From positions 1,488,001-1,552,000 of the forward strand of contig JAFKAC010000010.1 in NCBI GenBank assembly GCA_025766275.1: a DNA stretch of 64,000 bases, in the 5' to 3' direction. Origin of the DNA: Lactarius indigo (taxonomy: Eukaryota > Basidiomycota > Agaricomycetes > Russulales > Russulaceae). This document shows positions 1 through 11,192 of this stretch, piece after piece. Positions within the stretch are counted from its first letter, which is position 1; every line of letters begins with the position of its first letter. Both the position numbers and the translations under genes were made by a program. The notes beneath the pieces are model-generated. The model ran no database searches. It saw only the letters and a list, made by a program, of their open reading frames with translations, and had not been told where the DNA came from.

Positions 1-1207
1 GGTCTATTGGGGCGTCACCGCGCTTTGTATAATGAAACACAAGGATGCGCTAGACGCGGAAGAGACAATAGAGTATGTGATGAGTTGCTGGGACGACGAG
101 GCAGGTACGCCACGCCGCGTCTGCCGCCCCCATGTTGTCCGCCCGCGGATGAGCGGCTCACACCACGATCGTCAAAAGGTGCCTTCGGCGCGCACCCAGG
201 GCACGACGCCCATATCCTATCGACGCTCAGCGCCATCCAAGTCCTTGTGACGCACGACGCCCTCGCGCGCATCGACGCACCGCGCGTGATCGACTGTACG
301 TCCCATTCCATCCCCTCGCACAACTTTGCTCTCATCGGGGAAAAACAGTCATTCTGGGCCTGCAGCAGCCCTCGGGCATCTTTGCGGGCGACGCGTTCGG
401 CGAGACCGACACGCGCTTCCTGTATTGCGCCGTATCTGCGCTATCGTTACTCGGCGCGCTCGATAGGCTCGACCGCGCGCGTACTGTGGCGTACCTCGCT
501 GCATGCCGGAACTTTGACGGAGGCTTTGGGCGCGTTGCTGGTGCCGAGAGCCACGCGGCGCAAGGTGCGTCCTTGGAACCCCTCGCCCCTACAAAGCCCT
601 CCTAATCCCCTGCTCCCTTCGCTTCGGTTTCGCCGCGCAGTGTGGGTGTGCACGGCTGCACTCGCGATCCTCGATCGATTGGACGTGATCGACGTGCCAA
701 CGCTCGGATGGTGGCTTGCCGAGAGGCAGCTGCCCAACGGAGGTTTGAACGGGCGACCCGAAAAGCTCGAAGATGTGCGTACTTCTTTCGCGCCGGCTTT
801 TTTCCTGCTGACCTGCGGGACTTAGGTATGTTACAGCTATTGGGTGCTCTCCTCCATGGCGATCCTGAACAAGCTCACGTGGATCGACGCCAAGGCGCTC
901 ACGCGCTTCATCCTCTCGGCTCAGGTGTGTTTGCCCTTCGGCGTTCTTGCGCGTGTTTGGTCGTCTTGCGTCCTCAGGAGCGATCCTACCCACTCTCCCC
1001 CCTTAGGACCCGGACGGTGGTGGCATAGCGGACCGCCCGGGTGACATGGTGGACGTGTTCCACACGGTGTTTGGCGTTGCAGGCCTTTCCCTACTTGGCT
1101 ACCCTGGGCTGGACGACCTCGACCCGGTGTATTGCATGCCGGCGAGTCTTATCGAACGTTTAGGGCTCAAGAAGGGCTGGAAAGCGCTACCGCGGCGTGA
1201 GGCGTGA
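1..1207 (+). CDS. BET2: Rab geranylgeranyltransferase (GGTase-II) beta subunit, 5'-truncated by the window edge
   Basis: This is the catalytic beta subunit of type II protein geranylgeranyltransferase, which with its alpha subunit and Rab escort protein adds geranylgeranyl groups to C-terminal cysteines of Rab GTPases. Six exons join in frame: <1-104, 179-295, 349-564, 641-774, 826-923 and 1007-1207, with the frame starting at base 2 and a TGA stop. The product shows the prenyltransferase alpha-alpha barrel repeats with their GGF/GGG turns ([30 protein letters not shown]). The zinc ligands are visible: Asp and Cys in LEDVCYSYWV and His in [10 protein letters not shown]. Introns are 51-83 nt and all GT-AG. 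The first part of the gene lies outside the window. Its 3' end converges with the TFIIS gene. Family identity is certain in my reading; only exact splice sites could move slightly. Confidence 0.93.
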
Positions 1208-1562
1208 GGGCCGCCAGGTTGACGTAGGCCTCACGTATCCTCCTCACAACTTACCTCGTTTTCGGATCGTGTATGTAGTGTCATCACCATGTATAACCGC
1301 GTCTCTCAGCCAACAATTACATAGTATGGAAGCACAGTATCTCAATTGCCGGATATGTCATTAGTCCATACCGCAGCCACGCTTCTCAGGCTACCGAAAT
1401 AAAAACATTCATCTCAACCCCAGGGAACAAAAGGAACTGGTATGTATGCGGGCGTCTTTAAATCGACCCAAACACTGCAACGTACAATTTACGGAAAGCA
1501 AAGGGAGGCGGAACAAACTAGGGGAATTTAAGCTAAGGCGCACGGTGCGTGAAAGTGTCGAT
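1208..1562. other. Convergent intergenic region between BET2 and TFIIS
   Basis: This 355-bp stretch separates the two convergent genes and must hold both 3' UTRs. I see no coding signal and no repeat in it. Confidence 0.7.
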
Positions 1563-2950
1563 CTACGAGAACTTCCACCTGTGGTTACAGTTTGTGCAGC
1601 TATCACAAAGGTCAGGGACGAGGAACGAATGAGATATACAAAAAACAAAAGAACGCACGTTACGAAGGTCTGTTGATAGAACAGTCAGCGCATCAAGCAT
1701 CAAAAAGTTGAAGATCAGGCGAGAACTTACTGTCATTGGTTCGTCAGCGCTCCGTGTCTGGGCTTGGCGGTAACGACATTTCCTCTGATATAAGGGGGGC
1801 GCGATAAGACAGGGGATTAAAGGACCACCCGAATAACTTTTCGTACCTGCTTGCATCGGCCACACTGGAAGGCATCTGTCTCCGCCTGCTTTTCGCCTGC
1901 GCCTAGAGATAGGAACAAGTTGTCTTCTTCGATCTTTGCGTCAGCTGCCTTGCGTTCTTCCGACGCCATTTCCTGTGAAACAGACACGTTGTCACAAAAA
2001 TAAGGCTCGGCCTCTCCGTTTGAAAGACAAGACAGACCTGGCTGGTCATTTTTGCAAACGTCTGGGCGGGTATATCGCCAGCTGTGACGCTCCTGCGCAA
2101 GCCGGGGTTGTTCTTGTCTTTGAGATTCACGAATAGCATTCGAATCTTTGACTTGTAAGTTGCGGTGGTTCCCTTGCAGTCCTTGCACACCGTCTCTTCT
2201 ACCGTGCGCGCACGTTGCAGTATGAGGTCGGATGCTGCGCATTATGTAAGCCGCAGTCACGGATAGGCGAGTCGAGGGCAACCATACGGAAACCAGATTC
2301 GAGCGCGAGGGCATCATAGAGCATTTCGATACACTTGTCGCGTGTTTTGTCGCCGGTGATGGACGTGCTCACACCATCGCCTTTTGCCGAGCGAGCGCCG
2401 TTGTTGGAGGTCGTCGGGGCTGACGGTGGCACCGAAGCGGTTGACGCTTTGCGCGGTGGAGGAGCTAAAACGAAAAAAGGCGGGTCGGAACTCCCGTAAT
2501 TATAAGCCAGTTGGCGCACGTACCTGCGGCTTTCGCGGGCCCCTTGGAGTGCGTACCAGCAGCTTGCTTCTCCTTGTCTACTGCCGTTTTCCACGTACGC
2601 ACGATTTCTTTGGCGAGTTCGGAGACTTCCTTTGATGCATGCGAGCGCAGTTTTCCGACGGCAAGGCCGGCTTTGCTTTCCTGGAAGGGAATGATAGTAG
2701 GCGGTGTGAGCGCAGCGGCGAAAGAAAATCACACGAGAATGAGACGCACTCTGAGTACGGCCTCTGTGATCTTGGCCTCCTTCTTCAACACCTGCAGGAT
2801 ATCGACGATTTCCTGTGTCAAATGGGTAAGAATGAGTGGTAAAATAGTCAGCAAAAATAACGGATAAAACGGGACGGCGGGACATACCTGGTCGGTTGAG
2901 GCTTGCTGAAGTGACTTCACGAAACGTTTGAGCTCAGCTATGTCCGACAT
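1563..2950 (-). CDS. DST1: Transcription elongation factor TFIIS
   Basis: TFIIS rescues backtracked RNA polymerase II by stimulating cleavage of the nascent transcript in the nucleus. Nine exons join into 292 codons: 2888-2950, 2750-2812, 2524-2680, 2294-2464, 2038-2234, 1847-1972, 1731-1784, 1659-1669 and 1563-1599 on the minus strand. Domain I (N-terminal LW/TFIIS-N) is followed by a Ser/Thr/Pro-rich linker, the central domain (LFVNLKDKNNPGL) and the C-terminal zinc ribbon. The ribbon has Cys254/Cys257 (CGRC) and Cys282/Cys285 (CTNC), with the catalytic acidic hairpin RSADEP at about residues 270-275. The start ATG gives MSDIAELKRFVKSL, a normal family start. The 11-nt exon 1659-1669 encodes only Thr-Phe-Val plus two bases, but is needed to rebuild the conserved TFVTC segment. 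Exon joins fit the family throughout, although two donors (GTCTGT, GTTTCC) are weak. Confidence 0.93.
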
Positions 2951-3158
2951 ATTCTACGGCCCTGATTTATCGTTGGATCTAGCTATCTACGGTACGTACA
3001 GCGTTCTGTACTGTACTTCGTCTTTGCCGCCGAACTCACGCTTGAAAGAAAGGCAAGTGCTACAGTAGGCCACTCCCACGGCGGACATTCACAATCGCGA
3101 CCAAACAGGCGTCAATAATGTGTAATCACGAGATGAATGGGCTAACCCTAACCCTAAC
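2951..3158. promoter_or_regulatory. Divergent promoter of TFIIS and ATG22 with a telobox-like run
   Basis: Only 208 bp separate the two start codons, so both genes must share this promoter. CTAACCCTAACCCTAAC (3142-3158) directly abuts the ATG22 start codon. Teloboxes of this type bind Myb/SANT-type factors upstream of growth genes in fungi and plants; binding here is an inference. I see no clear TATA box. Confidence 0.5.
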
Positions 3159-5007
3159 ATGGCTGGCGAGGGTCCCTCGTCGTCAAAGCACAGACGCGAG
3201 CTCTTTGGTTGGCTTAGCTATGCCTTTGCCAGCGAGGTCTTCGTGATCGTCTCTCTCACCCTCTTCCTTCCGATATGTCTCGAGCAATTTGCCCGTGACA
3301 ACGGATTTCTGCTCCCCGACAAGACGATACCTTGTACATCACGTCCCTCACCGTCCTCCGGCGCAACGGACGAAGACGAAGCAAGATGCGTAGTCAAGTT
3401 GGGATGGGCTTGGGTCGATACTGCTAGTTTCAGGTGCGTTGAATTCTCATATAGCGTCCGCAGCTAATCATAGCCCACCTGATTGCAGCCTCTACACATA
3501 TTCACTCTCTGTTGCGCTGCAAGCGTTGACTGTCATCTCTATGGGCGGAATCGCCGACAGAGGTGCACTTCCATTTCATCTAGCACATTATAGTACCGCA
3601 GTAACACCATCGATACAGCCTCGTACCGCAAGCCCTTGCTCTTCGGTTTTGCTGCGCTCGGCTCCATTTCGTCCCTCTGCTTCTTCCTTCTCCCTTCTTC
3701 TTCCCCAGTATGGCCGCTTGCCGGTCTCCTCTCCGTTCTGGCCAATATCGGCTTCAGCGCATCCATCGTAGTGCTCAATTCGTACCTGCCACGCCTCGCA
3801 GCCTCTTCCCTTCCCTCGTCGGATCATGGCGATACAGAGAAGCTGTCCCGTGCAACTGCGCGCATTTCTTCACTCGGAATCGCGCTTGGATACACGGCAG
3901 GTATCCTGCTGCTCCTGGCCGTGTTAATACCAGTCCAGCTTGCTGGCGGGTCGACTACGGCGCTGCGGTTCGCCATTGGCGGCTCCGGGGCTTGGTGGGC
4001 GCTTTTTTCTGTGCCCGCTCTTATCTTGCTGCCCGGCGCGAGCGCATCCCAGGATGCACCGAGTAGCGGCGTCACGGAAGAGCGCGAAGGTCTCCTCGCG
4101 GACGAACGTCCGGAAACTGCGCCTGCACTGGTGGATAAATGGACCGTGCGACAGGAAGTGGTAGATGCGTGGAAAAGGTTAGGCAGTATGTTGCGTTGGC
4201 ATAATATTCAGCGACTACGCAACACTTTCCGCTATCTCGCCGCGTGGTTCCTTCTTTCCGATGGTATAATAGCGTGTTCCCCTCCATCGCGGTACTCTTC
4301 ATGCTAACAGCCGACTTAGGGTTCACAACGTTGACTTCGACGGCGCTCCTGTTTGCGAAGACGACCCTTCACATGCCGCCCAGCTCGCTCGTACTCGTTG
4401 GAGTACTTACTCCAAGCGCGGGGATCCTCGGTGCGCTCCTATGGCCCGCCGTGCAGCGCCGCTTCGGTCTCACGTCGCTGCGTGTGCTCGTACTCCTCGT
4501 CGTCGCCGGGAGCGTCATTCCTGCATATGGGGTCATCGGGTTGTTCGCGCCGCGGGGCGCGAAGTGGGGTCTGCGTGTGCCCGCGGAGATGTACGTGTTC
4601 GCGGTATACTTCGGCGCGGTGTACGGCGCGTTCCAGAGCTACGCCCGGGCGTTGTACGCCGAGATCATCCCGCCCGGCGAGGAGGCGCGGTGGTACGGCT
4701 TGTTCTCCATCACCGACAAGGTACGCGTCCCGCAGTAGAAGAACGAACGCATGCAGGCGGCAGACTGACCCGTGTGCCCCAGTCGTCATCGTTTATCGGT
4801 CCACTGATTGTCGGCCTCTTGGCCGATAGGACGGGCAATATCCGCTATGGGTTTTTGTTCCTCGTGGCTATGCTTTGGGCGGCGTTGCCAGTCCTGGCTG
4901 GGGTGGACGTCGAACGTGGGCGGACAGATGCGCGCGCGTGGTCGTCTGGTGATGATAGCCGTGAGGCAGAGGGTGACACGGTTGCACAGCCGAACAGTGG
5001 TCAATGA
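3159..5007 (+). CDS. ATG22: Autophagy-related protein 22, vacuolar amino-acid effluxer (MFS fold)
   Basis: Atg22 exports amino acids from the vacuole after autophagic breakdown. Five exons (3159-3433, 3489-3562, 3619-4263, 4320-4720, 4783-5007) join into 539 codons, the usual family size. The N-terminus has the typical RRELFGWLSYAFASEVFVIV start of helix 1. Further hydrophobic segments match a 12-helix transporter, for example LLFGFAALGSISSLCFFLL, GIALGYTAGILLLLAVLIP and SLVLVGVLTPSAGILGALLW. The segment FTTLTSTALLFAKTTL and the motif YGLFSITDKSSSFIGPLIVG are what I know from fungal Atg22. The protein ends in a hydrophilic tail of about 35 residues. This is the intact parent of three degenerate copies at about 7.0-7.4, 12.7-14.3 and 33.1-34.3 kb, so it marks the edge of the tandem array. 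Confidence 0.92.
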
Positions 5008-5680
5008 TACCGGTCGGGTTGAGCCTCGTGATGCACTTATGGGCCACTGGCAACTTGATGGAGATCTTTCCTATTTATTGCTAGGGTTCTGCATCTCATT
5101 TACGTACATATATTACTCAAGGCTAATAAGTTACTCTCTGTTGCAGCACAGTAAGAGTACTGTAAACGATGGCGATGAATTACCAGCAGGGCTGGCTGAA
5201 GGCCAGCATATTACACTCCGCACTTAGTCAACATGTTAGCTACTGACGAGGCAGCGGAGGTATTAGTAATTTCCATTATCCTTGCTTGCAGGCCCACCAA
5301 CGTTCAAATCTTGACGATGGCCACGTTGGAAAGCATCGGCTGTAGGTTATATTGCTTTCCCTCTCCCGATCATGGCCCATACGAGTACAATCCTCGTGTT
5401 ATTTTAAAGACAGAAGTACGCCTTTTCACTGCGCGTGTTCTTAACGATAGAACATGACAGCAGTGCGAACAACACATATGCAGTGAGAATAGCAGAAATA
5501 CAAGATCTACAGTATCGGACTTGCTGAGTTTTGGTTCGGTGGACTCCGAATTTCTCCTCTCACGGGCGTCACCTGTATCTACGGTAGACGACGTTAGGGA
5601 GTGAACGTTGAACGTTTACCAGTCAGCCCTTCTTTTTGCTGTCTCGTGCTTATCTTTTCTTTTTTTCTCTCTCGTTCCAG
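5008..5680. other. ATG22 3' flank, reference copy of an array spacer block
   Basis: There is no gene here. Around 5140-5215 lies the block with paired ACAGTAA and ACTGTAA motifs followed by GATGAATTACCAG and a GCAGGGCTG motif. Relatives of this block follow the companion pseudogenes near 7490-7560, 22100-22170 and 28330-28400. It shows that ATG22 plus its 3' flank was copied together. Confidence 0.6.
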
Positions 5681-6883
5681 TGAGTTCTGACAGCGAATTT
5701 TCCGGCTCGTGCGTTGCCGCCGCTCAGCAACAGTGCACAGGGCCGCCTGCCAGTGTCTCTCTCACCACCACCACTACCACTGTTGACAACTTCGATCTCA
5801 CCGACGTTTCGGAACACGTCCTTCCTCAGTCGCCCCTGATCTCCGACTCCTATTCCGGGGCTTTCTCTGACTTTTATGGCTTTCCTTCGAACCCTATCTC
5901 CGTCTGCTGAACTGGCGACATATGGCCAGTGCCCAAGAGTCCCCAGGCGCAACGCGCACCGAGGGAAACCAGGCCTGTCTGCAACCACCCGATCCGAGCT
6001 GTGTGGTGCACACTAAGTGAACAGATGTACAAGTTCCTTGGTTCTCTTGAAGTCAAATGGTCGACCATCGATCTTGTCCGCTTCGCCGAGGAAAAAGGGG
6101 GAGCCGGTCCGCTCTACCTCTGGGTGGGCGTCGAACCTAGGTCTCTCTCCCTCGAGGGTACCAAGGCCGCGGCCGTCGGCTGCAAGAGGATCCTCGCCGA
6201 TGCTCAGTTCCCCGACGTCGAGATCGCCTTCAGGGAGTCCGTCTTTACTCGGTCCATCGGCCCGCAGCTTCTCAACCACACCTCCGAAGACCCCACCACC
6301 GACATACGTAGCACCTTCACTCCTGCTCTCAGTGTTCAGATCGCTCCTCGAGACACCCCTCACATTGAGGGCACCGGTGCCCTGTATCTCCGCGAAAGCA
6401 GCCAAAGCAAACTGGTCTTCCTCCTGACCGCCCGCCACGTCCTTCTCCTGCTGAGCGCACACCGTAACGAGCTCTATGCGCACGAGAAGGCCGACCAGCC
6501 TCTTCATGATGTTCTTATCCTCGACAGAAAAGCTTACACAGATGCCCCCGAGGCTATGATGGACAAGATCGAGGATGTGCTCATCTTTGTGGGTCAGTAT
6601 AAAAGGGAGCTTGCTGCATTGGGGGAGGCCGTTGAGGGCGAGAACGCCATGGTAGCCCACAAGCGCCACGTGTTTGAGGGCAAGTTGACGGAGGCGGAGA
6701 TGACGATCACGGCTGTAGGCAAGTTTCATGATAAGATTACCAAGCACTGGAGCACGTCTTTACGCCTCTCCGATTTCCGTCTGTACTGGTCCCAAGAAAT
6801 TCAGAGGATTGGGCTCTGATTGATCTCTACCTTGACAAGATCGATTTGGATGGTTTCAAAGAAAATGTTGTTTATCTCAGTAC
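5681..6883 (+). pseudogene. Broken gene of an intronless agaricomycete family with a trypsin-like LTARHV motif
   Basis: A long plus-strand frame of about 400 codons is disrupted. An in-frame TGA at 5908-5910 splits it, and near 6750-6790 the family sequence changes frame: the last codons of the 5929-6819 frame do not fit, while the neighbouring frame continues with SEDWALIDLYLDKIDLDGF. The start lies after a pyrimidine-rich tract, where GTG stands in place of an ATG (5680-5682). The motif VFLLTARHVLLL resembles the catalytic-His segment of chymotrypsin-fold peptidases, and charged residues follow (KIEDVLIFVGQYKRELAAL). I know this as an unnamed agaricomycete family; the peptidase link is inference. 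Because it lies between the ATG22 3' flank and a fragment of a second ATG22 copy, it probably landed inside the array. Confidence 0.6.
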
Positions 6884-7004
6884 TCTTCGATCTATCTTGG
6901 TACAAGGTCGTGCGTATAGGGGAGAGGGAAAGCGTAACGTGGACGAAGTCGCGTGGATTTGGAACCCCGCCCGGGCGCGCGTGAACCGTGAACCGAGGTA
7001 CGCG

Positions 7005-7430
7005 TAGACATGGTATGCCGAGATCATCCCGCCCTGCACGGCCTGTTCTCCATCACGACAAAGTGCGCCGCTCCTGACTCAGCGTCCTGTTTGTGATAAG
7101 TGCACGCCGACTGACAGGCACGGCAGTCACCCTCTTTGTCGGTCCTCTGACCGCCCGGCCTCGTGGCCGAAGAGGATACAGTAGGCAACATCCGCTAGTC
7201 TCTCGTGTTTATAATTGACGTGCTACCAATCCTAGCCGAAATAGACGTCGAGTGTTGGTGGACAGATGCGCACGCGTGATCATCCGGCTGTGATGGCCAT
7301 GAGGAATGGGCACCCCGGGCACGGTTACCCCCCCGGACAATGGTTGAAGTCGAGCCAGGTTGGGCCTGGTCTGTCTCGTGTTGACTGACACCCACGCTCT
7401 GACTCGGGCCGGTTCGAGGGTTCATTTTGT
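7005..7430 (+). pseudogene. ATG22 copy 1, C-terminal fragment only
   Basis: Bases from about 7010 match the last two exons of ATG22: the stretch for TGCCGAGATCATCCCGCCC, then the CTGTTCTCCATCAC segment, then the GTCGGTCCTCTGA segment and the tail. Several insertions, deletions and stops break every frame. The first two thirds of the gene are missing; the broken peptidase-like gene lies where they would be. Confidence 0.75.
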
Positions 7431-7908
7431 CATGGTTGGGGCCTTTCCCATTCATTTACGGCTGCTGCACATCATTTGCTTACCCAGGAATATTCCGTTA
7501 CAGTAAAAGAAGTACTGTACTGTAGAAAAGGGTGATAAATTACCAATAAGCAGGGCTGACTGAGGGCTGGTAGACACACCACACTGTGACAGCCTGCATC
7601 ATGCTGTCAGCATGACGGCGCACCGGGTGTATTTGTTCCAGGTTTGCATTAGCATTGGTCTTGTTCGCACTTTGAAATACGATCAGGTTTCAAAAAGGCG
7701 AGTCATGCTAAAAGAAGAGTACATGCGGAAAACTCGCACCCCCCAAAAAGAGCACCGGGCGGCAGTGTCCAGGAGCTCTACTAAGATATAGCAATGCAGC
7801 GGAAATAGCGAGGTATACACTATACAGAAGTTACAGTACTTAGTATTCATCAATAGCGTCCTTATTGTGTCCCACGGTGACTGTTGGACACGTGTACTTT
7901 CAGATCAC
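7431..7908. other. Array spacer between ATG22 copy 1 and X1
   Basis: The ATG22-type 3' flank block recurs at about 7488-7590. I see no coding signal; X1 ends on the minus strand just after this stretch. Confidence 0.55.
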
Positions 7909-8840
7909 TCATTGGGTAAGTTGTATGATGGGCATCCAGCTTCCAGCGGAAACGTGAACGACGCCAATAACTTTGACATGATCTTGCGTGATCCTACCGC
8001 TCCCGATTTGCCATCGAGGATCTGTCGCCACATAGCGATGGGCCATGCACTCCTGGAGGAAGGCATCAATTGATGGCGAGAATAATGGACACGTAAGAAT
8101 TTTACCCTGAAGAAATTATTCAAAGAGGTGCCGACGGCCTTCATAAGGCGCGCCATGCTGATTGGGTTCCGTGCGGGTGTCTCATCTCGGGTATTTATCT
8201 GACGCTTCCAGCTCCTATAGCCGGGCCACTACAAACAGTGCCATAGAACGAACGAGTTGGATTGTTGCTGGCCGTGGTAACGAGGAGGGTGTACTCACGT
8301 TGACCCGGATCTGCGCCGTTGCACTTCTACCAAGTGGCGCGAATTTCTCCGCGTTATGGAGATCGCGATCGCGACCACGAAGGATATCCGGTAATCGGAA
8401 CCCTATGCCACCATTGCGGTTGACGAAGAAGATGGGTAATTCAAGCGTGGCGCCATCGACTTGGCGTCGAAAGTCTACCTCGTCGGTCGGGATCCATCGC
8501 CTTTGTGGGACGACGGTACCATGGGTGGTCCTACTACTATAGTCCAGAAGCGGGGTCGGTTGAAATGGGACACCTGGCGATGTGCCTTGCACCAAGTTGG
8601 CGTTGTGTGTGATATACCATGCGCCTTGATGGAATGTCAAGCCATAGTATCGTAGGAAGTGCTGGAAAGGTGGCGTCCTAAGTAGGAGCGCGAAGTAGTT
8701 ATTAGTGTCTTCGGGTGAAAATGTACGAGCGACGAATCCGTCGGCGACGACGTCGCTAGCAAGGGTGATGCGCTTTGTACTAGTAAGTCAGAACGAATAA
8801 GAGACGAATCACCAAACAGACTCACTTGTTGTGGGTTCAT
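7909..8840 (-). CDS. X1: uncharacterised agaricomycete protein, intact copy
   Basis: Four minus-strand exons (8826-8840, 8299-8772, 8106-8228, 7909-8052) join into 251 codons. The first exon holds only Met plus four residues (MNPQQ) before a GTGAGT donor, and its acceptor is an AAAG. I know no named domain. Conserved blocks in all five copies include GFVARTF near the N-terminus, HQGAWYITHNAN, GTSPGVPF, TPLLDY, GTVVPQRRW, LPIFFVNRNG, LPDILRG and WPGY. The C-terminal blocks are TRDET.ARNPI, DPRWQIG and VSAGSWMP. There is no signal peptide or membrane helix. This copy ends at QLTQ, four residues short of the QLTRYVI end seen in the other copies, through an early TGA. The matching start structure in X4 and X5 supports the start. 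Function is unknown. Confidence 0.78.
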
Positions 8841-9643
8841 GAGCAGTGAGTTGCAAGTTACACTAGGACTGGTGCGAAGTGGAAAGCTTATAACCAGTCC
8901 CATGGATCCTCCATTCCCCGAGTCCATTTTCAGTGACCGCCGCCCGTCACATTCTAGGGTGCACACTTGAAGCTAACCGAAACTGCCTCGAAACTCGTGG
9001 TTCATGCACGTCCATGGACGAAACAGGGGCCATGATCGAGAATACGCAAGGTTTTCGGCACTCTTCATTGATGCTTCATCGTGCGCTGCATCAACTAAAC
9101 AAAAAAAGTTCGTCAGTGGCAAAGACGCCGTCTCTTATGAAGTTATGAGATACAGTAGTACGTAGAACAGTAGGACTGCACGAACAGAGGAAGACGCCGC
9201 CAATCTCGGTCCAGATTTCTTTGTGTACGAAAGTTGGTCCCACCCCTTCAACAGAGGAGATATCCCGGTGTATAGGACCTGGATGCAGACACAGAACCTT
9301 CTGCACTGGACGGTGAGACACCCGATGGTGATAATGAGTAGAAGTAGAGGTTGGTTGTGCGAGAGGAGTGGCCTGGATCCAGTCTTAATCAGTTTTTCTG
9401 CGTACAGTCATGCTGGTGAAGAGCGGTGGAGTGGTGGAGAGCTGTTTGCATGGGCCCGGGCTTTCTGCAGTGACCACCCAGCTTATGGCAGCCGGGCCGG
9501 ACTATACACGCAGGTAACGCGTGCCATTGTATGTCACATGATCGTGTCATACCCCATTATAAAATTGGCAAGTCTCCGATCGTACGACAGAATGGAACTA
9601 CTGTATGGGTACTGTATGGGACATTCTCTTATCTACCAGTCGT
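8841..9643. other. Long X-F spacer of unit 1
   Basis: This holds the presumed X1 promoter and the F1 3' region. A poly-A-containing motif at about 9090-9118 has a relative near 29850-29880 in unit 4. The spacer is absent from units 2 and 3. A plus-strand open frame at 9223-9654 (143 codons) resembles nothing I know, and I treat it as chance. Confidence 0.5.
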
Positions 9644-11192
9644 TTAAGACGTGAAGGTTACGGGGTGATCAGAAAACCGGCGCACGGCGATAAACTGCCT
9701 GACAGATCTCACCGGCTGGTCGTCTAACTCAAGCTCTTCCAGGGCTGGCAACACTTCGGTAACCATCTCTCCGCTGATATCGTCCAGCGCAAGAGCAATG
9801 TGCCCGCCCAACTGCTCAGATCCGTGCAGCGTCTTCACGGCGGTGAATGGGCGGAGGAGTTCCAGCCAGCCAGTGTCATCCATGTCGTCTTGCCAACCTG
9901 GTTGCAGTTCATCCTCTTCGATCGAGAGATGGCCCACGTTGGAGACAAGGGCAGGAGATTGACCAAGGATCTGGGCAAGGTGTGAAACCTGCCAATCTAA
10001 CCCTTCGGACAAGATACAGAGGGTAAAGCGACCTATGCGGCGCTCTCCTTGTTCGGACTCGAGTCTAATCTTGACGTTGCTAACATTAAACCGTATATGC
10101 GCATGCCCAAACCGGGCTAGCTCGAAGTTTTCTGCGCGGCCGATGAATTGGGAGAGTTGGAGGACCTGGAAGTCGAGCTGGTTGAAGTACGTTACTTTGA
10201 AGTGGTGGAGCTGAGGTGTGTCAATTCGCGCCAAAAGGCCTTCAAAGTACTTGCTAAAACCATGGAATTTAAATGTGATGAGAGATGGAAATACGGTCCG
10301 GGTAAGGGGGGGTGAGTGTTCAAGCTCAAGGCGAGAAGTCTGCGGCTTGAACCAAATCCAAAGGTTATTCAGCCTTATTGATGCGGCAAGGCCTGTAACT
10401 ATCGCCTCTGGTGAAATGTAACCATCCTGGGGAATATTCTCGAGTCGAAGACTGACGAGGTTAATGGCGGACGAAAGGAGGGTGGGTAATTTCGGGAAGG
10501 AGATGTCTTCTATGTAGATTTCACGTAACTGTGGGGCAGAACCACCTAGAAATGCACCAGGGAGGGCCGGTATGTTCTGATCTTTTGGTGAAAGCCAAAG
10601 ATCTGTTAGCGCCGGAAATGGCACCTGCATCACCGAGGCCACCATCTTCAACAGCGAGTTCGTTACGGCGAGCCTGATGCTGCGCACCCGAGCCGGGTTC
10701 TCGAGCGCGGCGACGACATCATCTTCGTAGTTAATACCAGGGCTCCTGCGGCCCCAGAATGTGAAATAGTCCACGACAATTGGGAAGGGTGGCCAGCATC
10801 CCAGTTTCTTCCTGACAGGGGTTCCGTACGTGCAGAGAAGCGTCAAATCAAGACTGCCTGGTGACGCAAAGTCGAACACGATTTTTCGCCAACGCTGGCA
10901 CACATGCACGAGTCTGTGCCATTCTGAACTAGGGTGAAAGGAGATCCCATAGCGGTTGGTATTCATTTGGCAGAAAGCAAATACTTCTATGAGAATATCG
11001 TTTGGGAGCAGGTCGATTGTTGTTGCACGTCTGTAACTCTTGCCTATTCAACACAGGTCAAAACTCATTGCGGGCGCCACACATAAGCCCGATGCTTGAA
11101 AACATACCTGGTTCATGGCTTTGAACAACCTCTCCTGTCTTCATGTCTTCCCCATGTTGTGTCAGTGCTGATATAGGACTAGAAGACGGCAT
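9644..11192 (-). CDS. F1: F-box-like protein with a leucine-rich C-terminal part, intact
   Basis: Two exons (11108-11192 and 9644-11043, intron of 64 nt) join into 494 codons. The F-box-like segment at about residues 35-80 shows LPNDILIEVFAFCQ and, after an insert, WHRLVHVCQRWRKIVF. Such domains bind Skp1 and tether substrates to SCF ubiquitin ligases. The rest contains irregular leucine-rich stretches (LDLTLLCTYGTPVRKKLG, FPALTDLWLSPKDQNIPALP, LISLRLENIP-type) which probably form the substrate-binding surface. The large agaricomycete F-box family has exactly this layout. F1 has no in-frame damage. Its stop follows ...VTFTS, and no splice donor is seen at its end, unlike F2 and F3. The target is unknown. 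Confidence 0.85.

Noticed and set aside
7..825. A 272-codon plus-strand open frame at the window start
   Set aside because: It is in another frame across BET2 exons and introns; the true exons give a clean prenyltransferase.
3142..3158. A true interstitial telomere
   Set aside because: Fewer than three repeat units; too short to claim a telomeric end or fusion, kept only as a telobox-like site.
6013..6747. A 244-codon minus-strand open frame
   Set aside because: It is antisense to the plus-strand family sequence, which is recognisable in the other strand.
9223..9654. 143-codon plus-strand frame in the X1-F1 spacer
   Set aside because: No family features, and the related spacer of unit 4 does not keep the frame.
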